64,000 nt of DNA. It comes from Candidatus Sulfotelmatobacter sp. (GTDB lineage: Bacteria; Acidobacteriota; Terriglobia; Terriglobales; Acidobacteriaceae). The stretch covers positions 1,054,001 to 1,118,000 of the forward strand of contig DASYBM010000004.1 in the NCBI GenBank assembly GCA_036500765.1, in the 5' to 3' direction. The notes under the pieces were generated by a model. The model was not told the DNA's origin. It saw only the letters and a program-made list of their open reading frames with translations, and made no database searches. The position numbers were made by a program, and so were the translations under genes. Positions 35,971 through 44,658 of this stretch are shown in pieces (positions within the stretch are counted from its first letter, which is position 1; each line of letters begins with the position of its first letter).

Positions 35971-37011
35971 ATGGCAACACCTTACGGCGGATTTCAACTC
36001 GGATTACTGCCCGAACGCAAGATTAACAAACGGGCGCTGGCCACCAGTTACACCTTGTTGGCGGTGGCCGTGCTCATCCTCATCAATCTGGGGCTGATCC
36101 TGCCGGAGAAATTGCAGCTCCAGCAATATAAGGTGACTGAACTTATTCCTATGCCGTCGCTGCGGCCGGAACCGGCGCCGGTGGCTGTTAAGCCAGAGAT
36201 TCATCCCAAACTGCTGCCTGCCGTGAAGCTTCCGGTATTTGAGACTCCCAAGCTGGTGGTGCCGCGGGAAGTTCGACGCGAAGCGCCGCAACCAGTCGAG
36301 GCGCCGAAGGTCGTCGTGAATGAGTTCAAGGCCCCGGAATTAAAAGTAACTGCCGGAGGAGCCAGGCCGCAATTGATTCACACCGGAGATTTCGGCGGCA
36401 GCTCGCAAAAGCCCACGGTGAACGCCGCTGTAGAGAAAGTTCAGACCGGGGGCTTTGGCGATCCCAACGGCTTGAAAGGTGAAGGCAAGCCGAACGCGAA
36501 GCTCTACGCCGCGCAAGCGGGTGGTTTTGACATGCCCGTCGGCGCTGGACAAGGCAACGGATCGGGGGGGGCCAAGGGAATTAAGGGCACGGTCGCCAGC
36601 GCAGACTTTGGTAACGGCGTTGCCACCGGCGGCAAGGGCGACGGCCGCAGCAACGGCCAGGGGGTTGCTACCGGTGGATTCGGATCGGAGCAGGTGGTGC
36701 ACGGCGGTCCGAAGATTGCGCAAGCGGATTCCGGTCCGGCGACGACGCCGATCGAGATCACCTTCAAGCCCAATCCGGTTTACACCGACGAAGCGCGCGG
36801 CCTGAAGCTGGAAGGCGAAGTGCTTCTCGAAGTCAGCTTTTCGGCGAACGGCACTCTGCATGTGAATCGCGTGGTCCGCGGTTTGGGTCATGGGCTTGAC
36901 GAAGCCGCCATAGCCGCCGCGAACAAGATCAAGTTCAAGCCGGCAATGCGGAGTGGGCAACCGATGGATTCGACGGCGGTGGTTCACGTGACGTTCCAGT
37001 TGGCGTACTAA
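35971..37011 (+). CDS. TonB-like energy transducer
   Basis: 346 residues. A cytosolic N-terminus and one membrane helix (about 25-45) lead to a proline-rich region (PSLRPEPAPVAVKPEIHP), a long glycine-rich spacer with repeated TGGFG/GGFD motifs (about 130-260), and the TonB C-terminal domain: FKPNPVYTDEARGLKLEGEV, LLEVSFSANGTLHVNRVVRG, IKFKPAM. It couples proton motive force from ExbB/ExbD to outer-membrane receptors. No exbB/exbD genes are adjacent. The glycine spacer is unusual for TonB. GGAGAG before ATG 35971 gives a good start; the M48 gene follows 99 bases later. Confidence 0.87.
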   Translation: MATPYGGFQLGLLPERKINKRALATSYTLLAVAVLILINLGLILPEKLQLQQYKVTELIPMPSLRPEPAPVAVKPEIHPKLLPAVKLPVFETPKLVVPREVRREAPQPVEAPKVVVNEFKAPELKVTAGGARPQLIHTGDFGGSSQKPTVNAAVEKVQTGGFGDPNGLKGEGKPNAKLYAAQAGGFDMPVGAGQGNGSGGAKGIKGTVASADFGNGVATGGKGDGRSNGQGVATGGFGSEQVVHGGPKIAQADSGPATTPIEITFKPNPVYTDEARGLKLEGEVLLEVSFSANGTLHVNRVVRGLGHGLDEAAIAAANKIKFKPAMRSGQPMDSTAVVHVTFQLAY

Positions 37012-37110
37012 AAGTGTTACGAAGCGATCTGGTCGAAAAAGATTTGAAGAAATAGGGTTCAGGGCAACAGGATTCATGAAACCGGTTCAGAAAATATGGA
37101 GAAAAGAGTT

Positions 37111-38952
37111 ATGCGCACTTCGAAAGCGATTTTCACTGCGGTTCTGCTGGCAAGTTTGAGCGCGGCCGCGCAGCAAGCGACCGGGTCACAGCCGTCCGCT
37201 CCGCCTGCGGCCGATGCCACGCAAACTGCGCAAGCGCAACCTTCTCAGCAGGCTGCCCCGGCAACGACACAGCCCGCCGGTTCGCAGGCTGCGCAGCCGG
37301 CTGCGGCGCCGGCCACGGCCATTCCGCTGCCCGAGGCTGCGCCGGCACCGACCACCATGGATCAGGTTGTGAACCTCTTCATTCAGCGCGAACATGGGCT
37401 GATCAAGGTGCTCTCGACCCGCACTCCGGTGGTTGAGACCTACCTCCAGAATCTGACCGCCGATCCGCAACTCGGCCCGGTGCCAAGCGGCGACCACTAC
37501 TTTCTTGGCCGCTTAGACATGGGCGAAAATATCGATCGCAAGGACTATCTGAAGGACGATCAGAAGGGTTTCAGCATGCAGGCCAAGCTTCTGGGCGGAT
37601 TTCAGAAGCTCTACAAGGTCCAGTACCAGCCCATGGGTTTCTCCTGGATGGTTTATGCCGACCGCAGCGACTTCGATCGCGAGCACTATGATTTTCACTA
37701 TGCCCGCCGCGAATTTCTGGGCGATGTGCGCTGCCTGGTGTTTGACGTCACTCCGAAACCGAAATCGGGCCGGGGGCGCTTCCTGGGCCGCATCTGGGTT
37801 GAAGATCAGGGCTTCAACATCGTGCGCCTGAACGGAACCTACAACGCGCCTGCGCACAACACTTATTTCTTCCACATGGACAGCTGGCGGCTGAACCTCA
37901 TCCCCGGGTACTGGGTGCCATCTTTCATTTACAGCGAAGAAGGCGATTTCAGCGCCGGCGTCAACAATAAGATGGCCTTCAAAGCGCAGACCCGCATCTG
38001 GGGTTATGACTTGAAAAAGGGCGGCAAAGACGACGAGTTGACACAGATTCGCGTCGACAGCGTGACCGACGAAAGCACCGCCGCCCAGGATGCCTCTCCG
38101 CTGCAAGCTGAGCGCGTCTGGCAGCAGCAGGCGGAAGACAACGTTGTCGAGCGCCTTACCAGCGCGGGCTTGCTTGCACCCGAGGGCGACGTTGACCGCA
38201 TTCTTCAGACGGTCGTTAACAATCTGGAAGTCACCAATAACATCGATCTGCCGCGCCCTGTACGAACGCGCGTGCTCCTCACCGCTCCGCTGGAAACTTT
38301 CAGCGTGGGCAACACCATCGTGATCAGCCGCGGTTTGGTCGACGTGCTTCCCGACGAAGCCAGCCTGGCTGCAGTGCTCTCGCATGAACTGGCGCACATT
38401 GTGCTCGGCCACAACCTGGGCAGTAAGTATGCCTTCAACGACCGCATGCTGTTCGGCGACGATTCCACTTACCAGAACCTGGGCTTCAAGCACATTCCGG
38501 AAGAAGAGCAGGCCGCTGACAAGAAGGCGATTGAACTTCTGAAGAACTCGCCCTACGCGCAGAAGCTCGACACCGTGGGCTTGTTCCTGAAAGAGCTGCA
38601 AGCCAAGGCTCCGCAACTGGGCGCTCTGCTAACCACGCACCTGGGCAACCCCCTGGCGGAAGGCGGGACGGTGAACCGCCTCTCGGCGCTGGCCTCGCAA
38701 GGCCCGGCACTCGACAACAACAAACTCGATCAGATCGCAGCTCTGCCCTTGGGTGGCCGCGTGAAGATCAATCCGTGGGACGACAAGGCGGAAATGGTGA
38801 AGACGGCTCCGGTCGCCATCACTTCGGCGCGCGACAAAATGCCGTTTGAAGTTACGCCCTTCTTCCCGCGTCTGGCTCGGTTCGGCGCCAACGCTACTAC
38901 TACACCTGCGGCGCCGACCACTGCTGCCGCTGCTTCGAACACAGGCAACTAA
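37111..38952 (+). CDS. Secreted M48-family metalloprotease
   Basis: 613 residues. It has a signal peptide (MRTSKAIFTAVLLASLSAA), then a Gln/Ala/Pro-rich linker (about 20-85), a beta-rich domain (about 90-320; GRIWVEDQGFNIVRLNGTYN) of LolA-like pattern, and a peptidase domain with the zinc motif HELAH at 425-429 and the third ligand in EEEQAADKKA. M48 enzymes such as BepA degrade misassembled outer-membrane proteins. Location just after tonB fits envelope biogenesis. The start at ATG 37111 has GGAG upstream; ATG 37096 is in frame too. Confidence 0.87.
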   Translation: MRTSKAIFTAVLLASLSAAAQQATGSQPSAPPAADATQTAQAQPSQQAAPATTQPAGSQAAQPAAAPATAIPLPEAAPAPTTMDQVVNLFIQREHGLIKVLSTRTPVVETYLQNLTADPQLGPVPSGDHYFLGRLDMGENIDRKDYLKDDQKGFSMQAKLLGGFQKLYKVQYQPMGFSWMVYADRSDFDREHYDFHYARREFLGDVRCLVFDVTPKPKSGRGRFLGRIWVEDQGFNIVRLNGTYNAPAHNTYFFHMDSWRLNLIPGYWVPSFIYSEEGDFSAGVNNKMAFKAQTRIWGYDLKKGGKDDELTQIRVDSVTDESTAAQDASPLQAERVWQQQAEDNVVERLTSAGLLAPEGDVDRILQTVVNNLEVTNNIDLPRPVRTRVLLTAPLETFSVGNTIVISRGLVDVLPDEASLAAVLSHELAHIVLGHNLGSKYAFNDRMLFGDDSTYQNLGFKHIPEEEQAADKKAIELLKNSPYAQKLDTVGLFLKELQAKAPQLGALLTTHLGNPLAEGGTVNRLSALASQGPALDNNKLDQIAALPLGGRVKINPWDDKAEMVKTAPVAITSARDKMPFEVTPFFPRLARFGANATTTPAAPTTAAAASNTGN

Positions 38953-39011
38953 CAGGCAAAGCCTTACTCCAAGTTGAAGCAAGACGTGGGCTGGGAATCC
39001 GGAATATCCTT

Positions 39012-39024
39012 CCGGGATACCCGG
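39012..39024 (+). terminator. Possible weak terminator after the M48 gene
   Basis: A short stem CCGGG/CCCGG with loop ATA, followed by CCTTCGTTCTTTTC. It is only 5 bp, so support is limited. Confidence 0.3.
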
Positions 39025-39200
39025 CCTTCGTTCTTTTCAGAGCGGGTCGTCGGTCGTTTGTCGTTTGTCGCGACGCCGGCGTCCGTGCGTTTAGCCATAA
39101 CCCCTCGGTTCGCCGGTAACTTGCGGATGCCCAAGAAAGCTATGAGAATCGATGAATCCAGGCACCCCGGGATCGGTGGGGATTTCAGAGGGCGATCATT

Positions 39201-41723
39201 TTGAGGCTGTTTCTAAATACGCTGCTGCGGATGATTTCGGGGGCCTACTTCGTTCTCACTTCGATCTATTGCCTGCTCGCGTTTTTGCCCTACACATTCT
39301 TCTTCCTGATTAAAGCACCGCCTTATGCGTGGATGCCCTGGTTTGTTCGCCACCAGGCGGTCCTGTACTGCGTTGCGGCAGGAGCGGCAATGGCGGCGAA
39401 CTGGCGCTTGCCAGAGGCCTGGAACTGCGCTCGCCGCAGATTTGCGGTGGGTGGCATTTTCTTGGCGGGCGCGGGAGTCTATCTGACGTTCCACCCATTC
39501 CTCGCGACTCTCGGGGACAACAGCAAGGCCTATAGCTGGAGTCTTGCGGCGCTGCTATTCCTGATTGCCCTCGTACTCTGGGCGCCCGTCGACAAGAGTG
39601 CAGCCGACGAATCGGAGCCGGACAATACCGGCGCGGATAAAGGCATCCTGGGATATTCCGCCGGTGCGATCAGTGCTGTTGTCGTGTGCATTGTCTATGC
39701 GACCGGATCAAGGCTTCATCTCTACAGCGAGACCCGGACGATTAGTTTTCATTGGGCCGACGTTGAGCTTACTCTGTGGAGCCTGCTTTCCCATCTCCTC
39801 GTCGCCGTTGTCGTCGTATCCATCCTCAATCTGATTTTCTTGCTGGCCGATCGTACTCCACGGCCGCCATGGTTTCGGCGGGCGGGAGTGAACACACTCG
39901 TGTTCGTCTCGCTTTGGATTACACTTGCGCGCTTCCTGGATAATGCCTTGAGCTTTGCGGGATGGCAGGCGCGAGTTTATTCCGGCGCTCTGGCGTTGAC
40001 GCTTACGCTGTGGGGATTCTCCATCGTCCGGCCATTTCTTGACGCGGCGGGAGCGCGAGCCTCTCAGTCACCTTCGGACGGACGCTTCTCGCACCGGATG
40101 ATTGCGTGGGTCGTGCTGGCCGCTTCCATCATGCTGGCTGTGGCATTCCCGTATCTTGTGCATGGCGCTGACTGGAGCGGACTACTCGAAGGCACAGTCG
40201 CTCTCTCCGTCTGGATTGCGGTTTTTATCAGCCTCGCCCGGTTGCGTCCGGTGCGCGCACGGTACTCCGCGTTCGTGGTGCTGCTGGTCCTCGCAGGTTG
40301 CGGCGTGGTCTACAAAACTTTTCAAGCCACCGAAATTTTATGGAGCAAGCCGCTGGGCGCCACCGACGACGAGATTTCGCTGGCCCTGCAAGCCTACGGC
40401 GAACAGGACATCTCGTTTCAACTCGCGCATCACATCGTCGGCGACCGGCGGGGCGAAGTCTGCGGTGATCTTTGCCACATCCTGCGCGAATACACGAATA
40501 TTCGCAACGCCGAAGCGCGGGTGGATATACAGTTGGTCGACAAGCTGACGCCTTCGCCGAATGCGCGCCCGAACATATTTATATTCGTGATCGACTCCAT
40601 GCGGCCGGATTATCTGGGTGCTTACAATCCGCGAGTGAATTTCACCCCAAACCTCGACGATTTCGCGCGTGACAGTGTAGTGCTGCACCACGCGTATACG
40701 CAGTATGCCGGCACGTCGCTCTCGGAGCCGGCGATCTGGTCGGGAGCCATGATGCTGCACGCGCATTATCCTCAACCATTCTCGCGGCTCAACAGCCTCG
40801 ACCGTATGGTGCATTCGGACGGTTATCGTACCTTAGCCAGCGTAGACGAAGTCTTGACCTATCTGCTTCCCGCCGATGACGACATCACCAATCTCGACCC
40901 TGGAATGAAGTTGTGGAATGAACTGGAAGTGGGAGCAACCTTGCAGCAGGCACGTAGTGTCCTGAACGCTCGGCGCAACGACCAGCCTGTATTTCTTTAT
41001 ACACAGCCCAAAAACGTTCATCAATTCGCCCGCAACCGCGTGCCTTCGCCGACTTCACAGCACTGGCAGGCGCCGGATGGAATGAACATCCGCATCTCGT
41101 ACGAAGTGCACTGGGTCGACAAGTGCCTGGGCGAATTTTTCGACTACCTCAAGCAACGGGGAATGTACGACAACAGCATCATCATCGTCACCAGCGATCA
41201 CGGCGATGCCACGGGGGAATTCGGACGCCTGAGCCATTCGACATTGATCTGGCCGGAAGTAATGCACGTTCCCCTGCTCATTCATCTGCCACCTAAAATG
41301 CGCGAAAGGCTCGTCTATGACGACACTCGCATCTCGACCTTGACCGACATTGCGCCGACTCTGTATTACCTGCTGGGACACCGGCCGATCTTGCAAAGTC
41401 CGCTCTACGGCCGGCCCCTATTCGCCGAGACGAAAGCGGAACTCGAGCGCTATCCGCACAAGGATCTGCTTCTTGCATCCGATGTGCGCGCCGTATATGG
41501 AATCCTCAGTGCTGACGAACGATATTTGTACACGACGTATGATTCGCCGGCGCAGAGTTATCTGTTCGACCTCATCGCCGATCCGAACGCCTTGCACAGT
41601 ATTTTGACTCCGGCCCTCAAGCAGCGCTATGACCAGGAGATCATCGAGCATCTTCAGTTGGTCGGTGATTTCTACGGGTATAAGCCAGGAATGGCATCTC
41701 TGCTGGCGTCGGCGCAGCACTAG
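39201..41723 (+). CDS. Membrane-bound sulfatase/alkaline-phosphatase-superfamily enzyme
   Basis: 840 residues. About eight to nine membrane helices fill residues 1-380; the extracytoplasmic part opens with NIFIFVIDSMRPDYLGAYNP and contains FTPNLDDFARDSVVLHHAYT, SDHGDATGEFGR and APTLYYLLG, the metal-site blocks of sulfatase-type enzymes. The usual sulfatase Cys/Ser-x-P-x-R signature is not seen; the sequence at that place is AGTSLSEPAIWSGAMM, more like phosphotransferases of the LtaS/OpgB/EptA type that use Thr or Ser. A role in transferring phosphate-head groups to surface polymers is inferred. The start is TTG 39201; an in-frame Met at 39231 is possible. Confidence 0.78.
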   Translation: MRLFLNTLLRMISGAYFVLTSIYCLLAFLPYTFFFLIKAPPYAWMPWFVRHQAVLYCVAAGAAMAANWRLPEAWNCARRRFAVGGIFLAGAGVYLTFHPFLATLGDNSKAYSWSLAALLFLIALVLWAPVDKSAADESEPDNTGADKGILGYSAGAISAVVVCIVYATGSRLHLYSETRTISFHWADVELTLWSLLSHLLVAVVVVSILNLIFLLADRTPRPPWFRRAGVNTLVFVSLWITLARFLDNALSFAGWQARVYSGALALTLTLWGFSIVRPFLDAAGARASQSPSDGRFSHRMIAWVVLAASIMLAVAFPYLVHGADWSGLLEGTVALSVWIAVFISLARLRPVRARYSAFVVLLVLAGCGVVYKTFQATEILWSKPLGATDDEISLALQAYGEQDISFQLAHHIVGDRRGEVCGDLCHILREYTNIRNAEARVDIQLVDKLTPSPNARPNIFIFVIDSMRPDYLGAYNPRVNFTPNLDDFARDSVVLHHAYTQYAGTSLSEPAIWSGAMMLHAHYPQPFSRLNSLDRMVHSDGYRTLASVDEVLTYLLPADDDITNLDPGMKLWNELEVGATLQQARSVLNARRNDQPVFLYTQPKNVHQFARNRVPSPTSQHWQAPDGMNIRISYEVHWVDKCLGEFFDYLKQRGMYDNSIIIVTSDHGDATGEFGRLSHSTLIWPEVMHVPLLIHLPPKMRERLVYDDTRISTLTDIAPTLYYLLGHRPILQSPLYGRPLFAETKAELERYPHKDLLLASDVRAVYGILSADERYLYTTYDSPAQSYLFDLIADPNALHSILTPALKQRYDQEIIEHLQLVGDFYGYKPGMASLLASAQH

Positions 41724-41730
41724 GGCTCGC

Positions 41731-43014
41731 TTAGGAATCGCGAGGCTTATTCTTTCCCGGCAGGCTGGCTGGATTCTCGTGAATCCGTTCGCGGAAATTT
41801 CCGCGCATGCCTGCGGCGAGTCCAACCTTCGATTCGCCGAATTTGTCACGCAGTCGATCGGCCGCGGCCATGGCATCCTTCCAGCGCTGCTGGCGGTGGC
41901 CTTCCAAAAGATTGATCTGGTCGGGCTGCGCGGTCGTGAAGTGAGACGCCTGCACGCCCAGCAGTCGAATCGGAACGCCTTTTTTCCAGTTCTTGCGGAA
42001 GAGCGCGCGAACCTGCTCGAAGATTTCGGTATCGAGCTGCGTGGGAGATGGCAGAGTGTGGGCGCGGGTGAGCGTGGTGAAGTCTTTGTAGCGAAGCTTG
42101 AGTTGAATCGTGCGCGCATGATATTGCGATCCGCGGAGCCGCCGCGCAACCATCTCCGAAAGCCGCATCAGCGTGGCTTCGAGTTGGCTAGTGTCAGCCG
42201 TGTCGTCGTTGTAAGTGTGTTCGTGGCTGATGGACTTGGCGCCGACGTCGGCGCCGGCCTCGGTATCGGGCACTTCTCGGTCGAACCAGCCGCCGGCATC
42301 TTCTCCGCGAGCCTTGCCGGCGAGTGCTAGCCCCCACTTGCCGAAGCGTTCACCAAGTTCCGCTTCGTCGAGGCGCGCCAGGTCTCCAACTTTCATGATG
42401 CCGAGCGCGTGCAGGTGCTGCTCCATGACTTTTCCGACGCCGGGAATTTCGCGTACGCCGAGCGGAGCCAGAAACTTTGATTCCTGCCCGGCAACGATCC
42501 ATAGCACTCCGTTCGGCTTCGCCTGCGCGGAAGAAACCTTAGCGATGAGGCGCGAAGTCCCAATTCCGACCGAGCAGTTCAAGCCGGTTTCGGCCTTCAT
42601 GCGCACATGCAGCGCGTGAGCGGCTTTCAGTGGAGGACCGTGCAGACGCTCGGTGCCGGTCATATCCAGGTAGGCTTCGTCGATCGACGCCATTTCTACC
42701 TGGGGAGAAAACGTGCCGAGAACGCGATGGACTTTTTCCGAGCACTCGCGGTATCGCTCGAAATGGCCATTGACGAAAATCGCGTGCGGGCAATGCTTGG
42801 CCGCGGCGCGCAAGGGCATGGCCGAGTGGACACCGAATTTTCGGGCTTCGTACGAAGCGGCCGAAACAACGCCGCGTTCGTCGCGCTGCCCGCCGACCAC
42901 TACCGCTTTGCCTTTCAGCGAGGGATCGAACAACTCCTCCACCGAAACGAAAAAGGCGTCCATGTCGACATGGAAGATAGTGCGAGTGAAATCGGGCTGG
43001 TGGGCGACAGCCAT
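41731..43014 (-). CDS. dinB: DNA polymerase IV (Y-family)
   Basis: 427 residues. Catalytic carboxylates appear in FHVDMDAFFVSVE (D17) and MASIDEAYLDMT. SVGIGTSRLIAKVSSAQAKP is the palm/thumb junction, GVREIPGVGKVMEQHLHALG the thumb HhH, and the C-terminal half the little-finger domain (HEHTYNDDTADTSQLEATL). It performs error-prone translesion synthesis. ATG 43014 begins the homology (MAVAHQPDFTRT). It has a C-terminal tail of about 40 residues beyond the little finger, without the usual clamp-binding peptide clearly visible. Divergent from the GT87 gene, with about 240 bases between. Confidence 0.93.
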   Translation of the reverse strand: MAVAHQPDFTRTIFHVDMDAFFVSVEELFDPSLKGKAVVVGGQRDERGVVSAASYEARKFGVHSAMPLRAAAKHCPHAIFVNGHFERYRECSEKVHRVLGTFSPQVEMASIDEAYLDMTGTERLHGPPLKAAHALHVRMKAETGLNCSVGIGTSRLIAKVSSAQAKPNGVLWIVAGQESKFLAPLGVREIPGVGKVMEQHLHALGIMKVGDLARLDEAELGERFGKWGLALAGKARGEDAGGWFDREVPDTEAGADVGAKSISHEHTYNDDTADTSQLEATLMRLSEMVARRLRGSQYHARTIQLKLRYKDFTTLTRAHTLPSPTQLDTEIFEQVRALFRKNWKKGVPIRLLGVQASHFTTAQPDQINLLEGHRQQRWKDAMAAADRLRDKFGESKVGLAAGMRGNFRERIHENPASLPGKNKPRDS

Positions 43015-43256
43015 AATGGAACGAATTCTAGCAGTCGCGGCCCGGCTGTAGAATCTGTCGAACGCGGGCGTCGACGGCTGTACGGGCCCCGTCGCAAAGC
43101 ATGCAGCGACCGCCAAATGTACTCCCGGAGCGTAAAAAGTGGTACCATCTTTCGCTTCAGACAACTCTGCATCGATCCAAACGCATCGACCAGTAGAAAT
43201 AGCCCGCCCAAATACTCGAAGTCTCGTAAGCATTAGTTGCAGTCGCGAAAAAAGCC

Positions 43257-44618
43257 GTGAGTTCGATGGCAGGAGATTCTGTGGCTCAGGATTATTTTCG
43301 TTGGTTGTCGCATGGGAGACTCGTTGTCCTGCTTTGGGCGGCGGCAATCATAGCGGCGGCTACGATGGCGTACACCGGCCCGGCGGGATGGGACGCACAG
43401 ATTTATTGGCGAGCCCTACAAAACCTGCGCCACGCCGAGGATCCCTATGCGGTGGGGATTGCCGCACAGATAGCTTTCCGCAACCGACCAGTCTCCAGCC
43501 CCGTCGAACATGTGCCATTTACCTACGTTTATTCCCCCATGACGCTGCCGCTGCTGAGCGCGCTCACATCCGTACCGGGATGGCTATTGGGCTTGCTTTA
43601 TGGCTTGGCGGTCTCTGCGGGATTCCTTCTGCAATTGTGGGCCGGTTTTCAGATGGCGGAGAAGCGAGAGCGCCCATGGCTTGCACTCATGCTGCCCGCA
43701 GTAGCATTTTTTCCGGGGCTGGTCACTGATGACACAATTCTGAGCGGAAATATCGGTTACGTCCTCTACGGGGTGATTCTGGCCACGGCAGTCTCCGGGT
43801 GGAAACGTGGCCGCTGGTTCTGGTATTACGTCGCCGTATTGGCGGCATCGATCGTGAAGGCGCCTCTCCTGAACCTGCTTGCGTTCCCGATTCTGGTGGG
43901 GAAGCGGCAGTGGCTTCCCGCCGGCGGAACGGCGGCTGCTGGATTGGCGCTTTTTGCCGTGCAGGCAAAGATCTGGCCGGAGCAGTTTCGCGAGTACCTG
44001 GTTGCCATCCGGCTGATGTTCGACATTGTCCATGACTTCGGCTTTGGCCCCGGCGGAAGCATAGGTCGAGGCTTGTGGCGCGCAGGACGGCCTTATTCTT
44101 CCGCATCGATCGTCGCCTATTTGGTTTCTTCGCTGGTGGTTGGCGTCGTCCTGCTAATACTGAGGCGGCGCGTCCGTCTCGGCCAGATGACACAAGAAGA
44201 ATGGATTCCAGTCGCGATGGTCGGTACGCTCTTGTTCTACCCTCGGATTATGCGATACGACCTTGCCGCCTTCTCGATTCCTATGCTGCTGATCGCCTGG
44301 CGAACTTTCCGGAAAACGGCCGAGTTCAGTGCGCCCGCAACATCGGGAAAACTATTTCCCAGGCTAAACCGAGAGACGGCGATCGTGCCGGTCTTCTTCC
44401 TCGCTACCAACGTCCTTACGGTCACCGGACCCATGTGGGTTCCAGTCGAACTCATGGCTTTGCTGGCCATCTTCGCACTGGGAGTCTGGTCGGCGTACCA
44501 GCCACAATGGCTGGGCCGGCGGTCCGATGTGCTGAGCGACGCTGGTGCTCTCGCCGGACAATTGTCCGATCAGCATCTACCGGGACCGCCGATGAGGGTG
44601 ACATTCGACGTTGAGTGA
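43257..44618 (+). CDS. GT87-family polytopic glycosyltransferase
   Basis: 453 residues with about ten membrane helices. The first periplasmic loop carries GPAGWDAQIYWRALQNLRHAEDPY, the acidic motif typical of DUF2029/GT87 enzymes that use polyprenyl-phosphate-linked sugars, and FTYVYSPMTLPLLSAL follows. Related enzymes add mannose or arabinose to envelope glycans in Actinobacteria; in Acidobacteriota the acceptor is unknown. The last part ends in a short polar tail. GTG 43257 and ATG 43266 are both possible starts. It converges with glgA. Confidence 0.8.
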   Translation: MSSMAGDSVAQDYFRWLSHGRLVVLLWAAAIIAAATMAYTGPAGWDAQIYWRALQNLRHAEDPYAVGIAAQIAFRNRPVSSPVEHVPFTYVYSPMTLPLLSALTSVPGWLLGLLYGLAVSAGFLLQLWAGFQMAEKRERPWLALMLPAVAFFPGLVTDDTILSGNIGYVLYGVILATAVSGWKRGRWFWYYVAVLAASIVKAPLLNLLAFPILVGKRQWLPAGGTAAAGLALFAVQAKIWPEQFREYLVAIRLMFDIVHDFGFGPGGSIGRGLWRAGRPYSSASIVAYLVSSLVVGVVLLILRRRVRLGQMTQEEWIPVAMVGTLLFYPRIMRYDLAAFSIPMLLIAWRTFRKTAEFSAPATSGKLFPRLNRETAIVPVFFLATNVLTVTGPMWVPVELMALLAIFALGVWSAYQPQWLGRRSDVLSDAGALAGQLSDQHLPGPPMRVTFDVE

Positions 44619-44658
44619 TCGGATTGACAACAAGTCGGCATCTCAGGTTTGGGCGAAT

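Noticed and set aside
37513-38616. Leftward 367-codon open frame opposite the M48 protease gene
   Set aside because: Same codon-bias artefact; it covers the HELAH-coding strand and shows no family pattern.
44555-44568. Perfect palindrome CGGACAATTGTCCG in the GT87 gene
   Set aside because: It resembles the REP stems but has no loop and no GTGG head; likely chance within Ala-Gly-Gln-Leu-Ser codons.
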